Part shown: piece by piece, positions 61,133 to 64,000 of the stretch | Position numbering within the stretch: the stretch's first letter is position 1 | Layout: each line of letters begins with the position of its first letter | NCBI GenBank assembly: GCA_017525855.1 | Contig: JAFXSE010000118.1 | Location: forward strand, 248,001 to 312,000 | Origin: Bacilli bacterium | GTDB taxonomy: Bacteria; Bacillota; Bacilli; RF39; UBA660 | Direction: 5' to 3' | Length of the DNA stretch: 64,000 bases | Position numbers and translations under genes: made by a program | The notes under the pieces: generated by a model | The model's input: the letters and a program-made list of their open reading frames with translations, nothing else | Database searches by the model: none | What the model was told of the DNA's origin: nothing

Positions 61133-61160
61133 ATTATATCATTTTTTATCAAAAAGTAAA
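61133..61160 (-). promoter_or_regulatory. Promoter of the metallothionein-like gene
   Basis: Minus strand TTTACT, 16-base spacer, TATAAT. No obvious metal-regulator operator was recognised. Confidence 0.5.
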
Positions 61161-61167
61161 TAGACAA

Positions 61168-61878
61168 CTATTCTTGTTTTATATTATTAACTATCCATGC
61201 ATTTTTAGTAATTAATCTAATACCAGTTCCACAATAAACACACTTCTTATGTCCCAAATTAGTTATTGGAGCTCCACAATTAGGACAATTAATACCAACA
61301 GAATCCTTCAATTCTCCATATTTTTCAGCATCTATTACATAGATTAATTCCGTTTTAAATCTGTCTTGAATTTTCTTACCAGTTTTCTCACCTATTTTAT
61401 AAAAATATTCTAGTGTTGTAGTTAAAGTAATTGTAGCTGTTACATCATCATGTTTATACATTGATATTGCCGTCCTATGAATTTTTATATTATCTATTAC
61501 AACATCTTTTCCCTTTGAATCTTCTACCATCTTATTTGCATAACTTTTAATCTTACCAGGATAATTATTCAAAGTTAAAACATCTTTTGTTTCGATCGAA
61601 TTTAAAACATTAAGTATACAATTCTCAGCCATACTTTTTAATTCATCTATATTTGTATCAGGAAAATCATCTTTTATATATCCTTTATAAATAGGTTCCA
61701 TACTAGATATTGATTTAGGAGTTTCACTAGCTTCCTTTTCTGATTTTTCAAAAGCTTCCTTTAAAGTATTAGAATCAAAATAATTATTCAAAAAGAATCT
61801 TAATTTGTTCTTAATAGTAAAATATAAAATAAATATGAAAAGTATAATTATTGATACAACTATAAGTAAAACTATCAT
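61168..61878 (-). CDS. Membrane-anchored TIM44-like protein with zinc ribbon
   Basis: 236 residues. N-terminal helix (VLLIVVSIIILFIFILYFTI), central TIM44-like domain (about 60-190: MAENCILNVLNSIETKDV, TTTLEYFYKIGEKTG) and a C-terminal zinc ribbon CPNCGAPITNLGHKKCVYCG. The topology suggests a membrane-tethered factor on the cytosolic side. SD AAGGTGAG. Function unknown for this family in bacteria. Confidence 0.75.
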   Translation of the reverse strand: MIVLLIVVSIIILFIFILYFTIKNKLRFFLNNYFDSNTLKEAFEKSEKEASETPKSISSMEPIYKGYIKDDFPDTNIDELKSMAENCILNVLNSIETKDVLTLNNYPGKIKSYANKMVEDSKGKDVVIDNIKIHRTAISMYKHDDVTATITLTTTLEYFYKIGEKTGKKIQDRFKTELIYVIDAEKYGELKDSVGINCPNCGAPITNLGHKKCVYCGTGIRLITKNAWIVNNIKQE

Positions 61879-61914
61879 ATATTCTCACCTTCTTAATTTT
61901 ATCATAAAAATTAA

Positions 61915-61936
61915 AGCAATATCAAGAGATATTGCT
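61915..61936 (-). terminator. mraY terminator
   Basis: Stem AGCAATATC/GATATTGCT with loop AAGA at the stop codon, T-rich tail on the minus strand. Confidence 0.65.
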
Positions 61937-62915
61937 ATAACCAAACACCAAATATAATACCACTCATGGCAAGAATTAATCCAACTATCCAAAACATTTT
62001 TACTATATCATTTTCTTTCCATCCAAGTTTTTCAAAATGATGATGAATTGGTGACATTAAAAATACTTTTTTCTTAAAGAACACCACTGAAATAGTTTGA
62101 ATAATTACAGACAAAGTCTCAAATACAAATACCCCAGCAACTACAACAAGAGTTAACTCTCTATGAGTAATTATAGCAATTGAACCCATAGCACCACCAA
62201 GTGCTAAGCTACCTGTATCGCCCATAATAACCTTTGCTGGATATGTATTAAATACTAAAAATCCAATAATACTTCCACAAAGTACTAATGAAAATATTCC
62301 TATCTCTTCATAGCCAACCATTAAAGAAATTAAAGCAAATGCTATATAAGCTATTGCTGAAAGTCCCCCTGCTAAGCCATCCAAACCATCTGTTAAATTA
62401 ACCGCATTGCTAGATGCTACTAAAACAAACAAGATAAATAATCCATATAACCAACCTAATTCTAAATCAATATGAAGTGTTCCCACAGTAAATGATGTCT
62501 GGCCACCATTTTTCATATATATATAAAAGAATACTACAGAAATTACAACTTGCATTAATAATTTTTGATATGTAGTTAATCCCTCGTTTCCTTTTTTTCT
62601 TAAAGATAAAAGGTCATCTATAAAACCTATTACTCCAAATCCTAAAAAAGATAATAACACAATTAATAGATTAGAAGTATAGTCTATTTTCTTAGTTATT
62701 ATTAAAGCAAGTATAGTAATAGTTGTTGCTCCGATAAATATAAGCCCACCCATAGTTGGAGTACCTTCCTTTTGTCTGTGAGCCTCACCAACAAAAATAC
62801 TTACATGCTGTCCAATTTTTAATTTTTTCAATTGCGGAATTAATACTAATCCTATAAAAGTTGCTGCTAAAAAACCAATCATAATGGCAAACACAGACTT
62901 TGTTAATAATAGCAT
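61935..62915 (-). CDS. mraY: Phospho-N-acetylmuramoyl-pentapeptide-transferase
   Basis: Transfers phospho-MurNAc-pentapeptide onto undecaprenyl phosphate to give lipid I; integral membrane. 326 residues, ten helices. Motifs KEGTPTMGGLIFI, GFIDDLLSLRKKG, SSNAVNLTDGLDGLAGG, GDTGSLALGGAMG and MSPIHHHFEKLGWKE. SD GGAGAAG. It lies apart from murC; the usual mur-fts cluster is broken up here. Confidence 0.96.
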   Translation of the reverse strand: MLLLTKSVFAIMIGFLAATFIGLVLIPQLKKLKIGQHVSIFVGEAHRQKEGTPTMGGLIFIGATTITILALIITKKIDYTSNLLIVLLSFLGFGVIGFIDDLLSLRKKGNEGLTTYQKLLMQVVISVVFFYIYMKNGGQTSFTVGTLHIDLELGWLYGLFILFVLVASSNAVNLTDGLDGLAGGLSAIAYIAFALISLMVGYEEIGIFSLVLCGSIIGFLVFNTYPAKVIMGDTGSLALGGAMGSIAIITHRELTLVVVAGVFVFETLSVIIQTISVVFFKKKVFLMSPIHHHFEKLGWKENDIVKMFWIVGLILAMSGIIFGVWL

Positions 62916-63027
62916 ATTTTTTCTTCTCCATTCATCGAAATATTATACCATATATTTTTTTGTAATTGTTGTTTATAGCTTATTATTGTACAAAACTTTA
63001 CATATTCATTTTATTAACAAATAGAAT

Positions 63028-63058
63028 AAATAGAACTAAAATCTCTAAAGTTCTATTT
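63028..63058 (-). terminator. Terminator of the DUF5305 gene
   Basis: Stem AAATAGAAC/GTTCTATTT followed by a T-rich tail on the minus strand. Confidence 0.75.
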
Positions 63059-63072
63059 ATTCGACATGATTA

Positions 63073-64000
63073 TTAAAAATCAGTTATTTTAATTTTATAA
63101 ATATAAACATATTCATCAGAAAGTACCATAAACCAAGTTTCACTACCCTTAACCGCTTCATAATGAATTATAGTAGAACTATGTAATTGTGATACATCTA
63201 CCAAATCATCCATATTAGTAACATACATTATTTTTAAGTCCTTAATATCCGGCTTATTACTAACAGTAACAATTATATCTTCATACTCTTTTAAAATCTT
63301 GTTTATCATACTTCTATACAAATCAGTAGAACTATGTTCACTTGATTTTATCTTACCAATATAAATAGTTACAGCAATAGCCAAGAATATAATACCAATT
63401 ATAATATAATACTTATTAATTGAATTATAGTCACCCTTTATACTATAATTTTTACTATCTTGTTTATCATAATTTGTTATTACTTTAGTAACAGTATCAT
63501 TTAAAGGTATTCTAACCTCAACCGCATCAATATTATTAATACCCTTACTGTTTTCTTTTAATCCATTAATACTATACTCAACATTAAGTTTTACACTTAG
63601 ATAAGTATCAACCGCAAACTTAAAATCATGTTTATAAAGATTAACTAAATCATTATAAGCTTTATAATTTATATTCGCATCTTCACTAATCGTAAAAACT
63701 CTAGAATTAGTTAATAATTTATTAACACCTTTTTTCAATACATAATCCTTTTGCCATACTGTTGAATCTAAATTATCATTATTTCTATAATTTCCAATAA
63801 TACTAGCTGTTAAATCATAAGAATAATTGATATTTGTAGGCTTACTACCCTCATAAACATATGTAAAATTAAGATTGACTAAATCAATTAATTCTGATGG
63901 ATATTCTTTATTATATATAAGATCTTTATCCTCATAAAATAAATTTTGTTTTAAAGTAATTCTACTAGTATTACTTCTTCTGACATTATAGCTATAATAA
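63073..64000 (-). CDS. DUF5305-family membrane protein, 5' end outside window
   Basis: The frame is open to the right edge (about 308 codons), so the start is missing. It reads YYSYNVRRSNTSR, ITLKQNLFYEDKDLIYNKEY, an outer beta-rich region (LVNLNFTYVYEGSKPTNINY, DLTASIIGNY, DSTVWQKDYVLKKG), a helix (YYIIIGIIFLAIAVTIYIG) and a cytosolic C-terminus ending IYIYKIKITDF. This matches the DUF5305 pattern (signal or anchor, outer region, second helix). A TTG inside the frame is not a true start. Function unknown; often beside signal peptidase genes. Confidence 0.72.
   Translation of the reverse strand, partial: YYSYNVRRSNTSRITLKQNLFYEDKDLIYNKEYPSELIDLVNLNFTYVYEGSKPTNINYSYDLTASIIGNYRNNDNLDSTVWQKDYVLKKGVNKLLTNSRVFTISEDANINYKAYNDLVNLYKHDFKFAVDTYLSVKLNVEYSINGLKENSKGINNIDAVEVRIPLNDTVTKVITNYDKQDSKNYSIKGDYNSINKYYIIIGIIFLAIAVTIYIGKIKSSEHSSTDLYRSMINKILKEYEDIIVTVSNKPDIKDLKIMYVTNMDDLVDVSQLHSSTIIHYEAVKGSETWFMVLSDEYVYIYKIKITDF

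Overview
The window is AT-rich (well below 35% GC by eye) and densely coded, mostly on the minus strand, with good Shine-Dalgarno (SD) sequences and many stem-loop/T-run terminators that overlap stop codons. TGA is a normal stop (the GerA-type gene ends in TGA). A GerA-type germination receptor, SpoIVFA/SpoIVFB, a coat-like Tyr/Pro-rich protein, MurC/MraY/FtsW and a phosphoketolase point to a spore-forming low-GC Bacillota, probably an uncultured gut lineage. The species cannot be named from sequence alone.

Layout. 1-8.5 kb: phosphoketolase (cut by the window edge), M29 aminopeptidase, an adhesin-like protein with its XRE regulator, a large orphan protein, murC, a kinase-like protein and queH. 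8.5-12.3 kb: accessory genes, including a broken HipA-like kinase, a DUF3267 protease, a CPBP-like protein, a TfoX-domain protein and a GNAT-YoaP protein. 12.4-18.6 kb: a row of minus-strand single-gene modules (ASCH, GNAT, ORF6N, hydrolase, deoxyribosyltransferase-like, S51 peptidase, NUDIX) downstream of an intact RlmD-type rRNA methyltransferase gene. 18.6-24 kb: germination receptor, PrsW-like protease, tRNA-Ala and spoIVFA/spoIVFB. 24-43 kb: a secreted metallo-beta-lactamase-fold protein, rpsO-pnp, two flavoproteins, a heterodimeric ABC exporter, a large glucosaminidase, a VanY-TruB fusion, an HD protein and comEB. 43-50 kb: histidine kinase, tRNA-Gly, an uncharacterised paralogous operon with decayed small ORFs, and a phage-like M23 endolysin. 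50-64 kb: CarD-like regulator, PAP2, NifS-like and CcdA/thioredoxin genes, galE/galU, an Hpt-receiver protein, a ClpX-like ATPase, FtsW, a metallothionein-like peptide, mraY and a partial DUF5305 gene.

The most unusual feature is at 12.8-17.4 kb. At least four intergenic gaps carry a short in-frame copy of the 3' end of rlmD (peptide of the form HCES(V/I)x(I/L)LERR then stop). Each sits immediately before the next gene, and its final codons supply that gene's SD. The intact gene at 17374-18570 has the same arrangement before the NUDIX gene. This looks like serial insertion of promoterless single-gene cassettes at the rlmD 3' end, with the target sequence copied at each junction. No recombinase is visible in the window. 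Other points of interest are a self-contained promoter, structured leader and terminator ahead of the ORF6N gene, the VanY-TruB fusion, a 15-cysteine mini-protein, and SpoIVFB with a probable non-ATG start.
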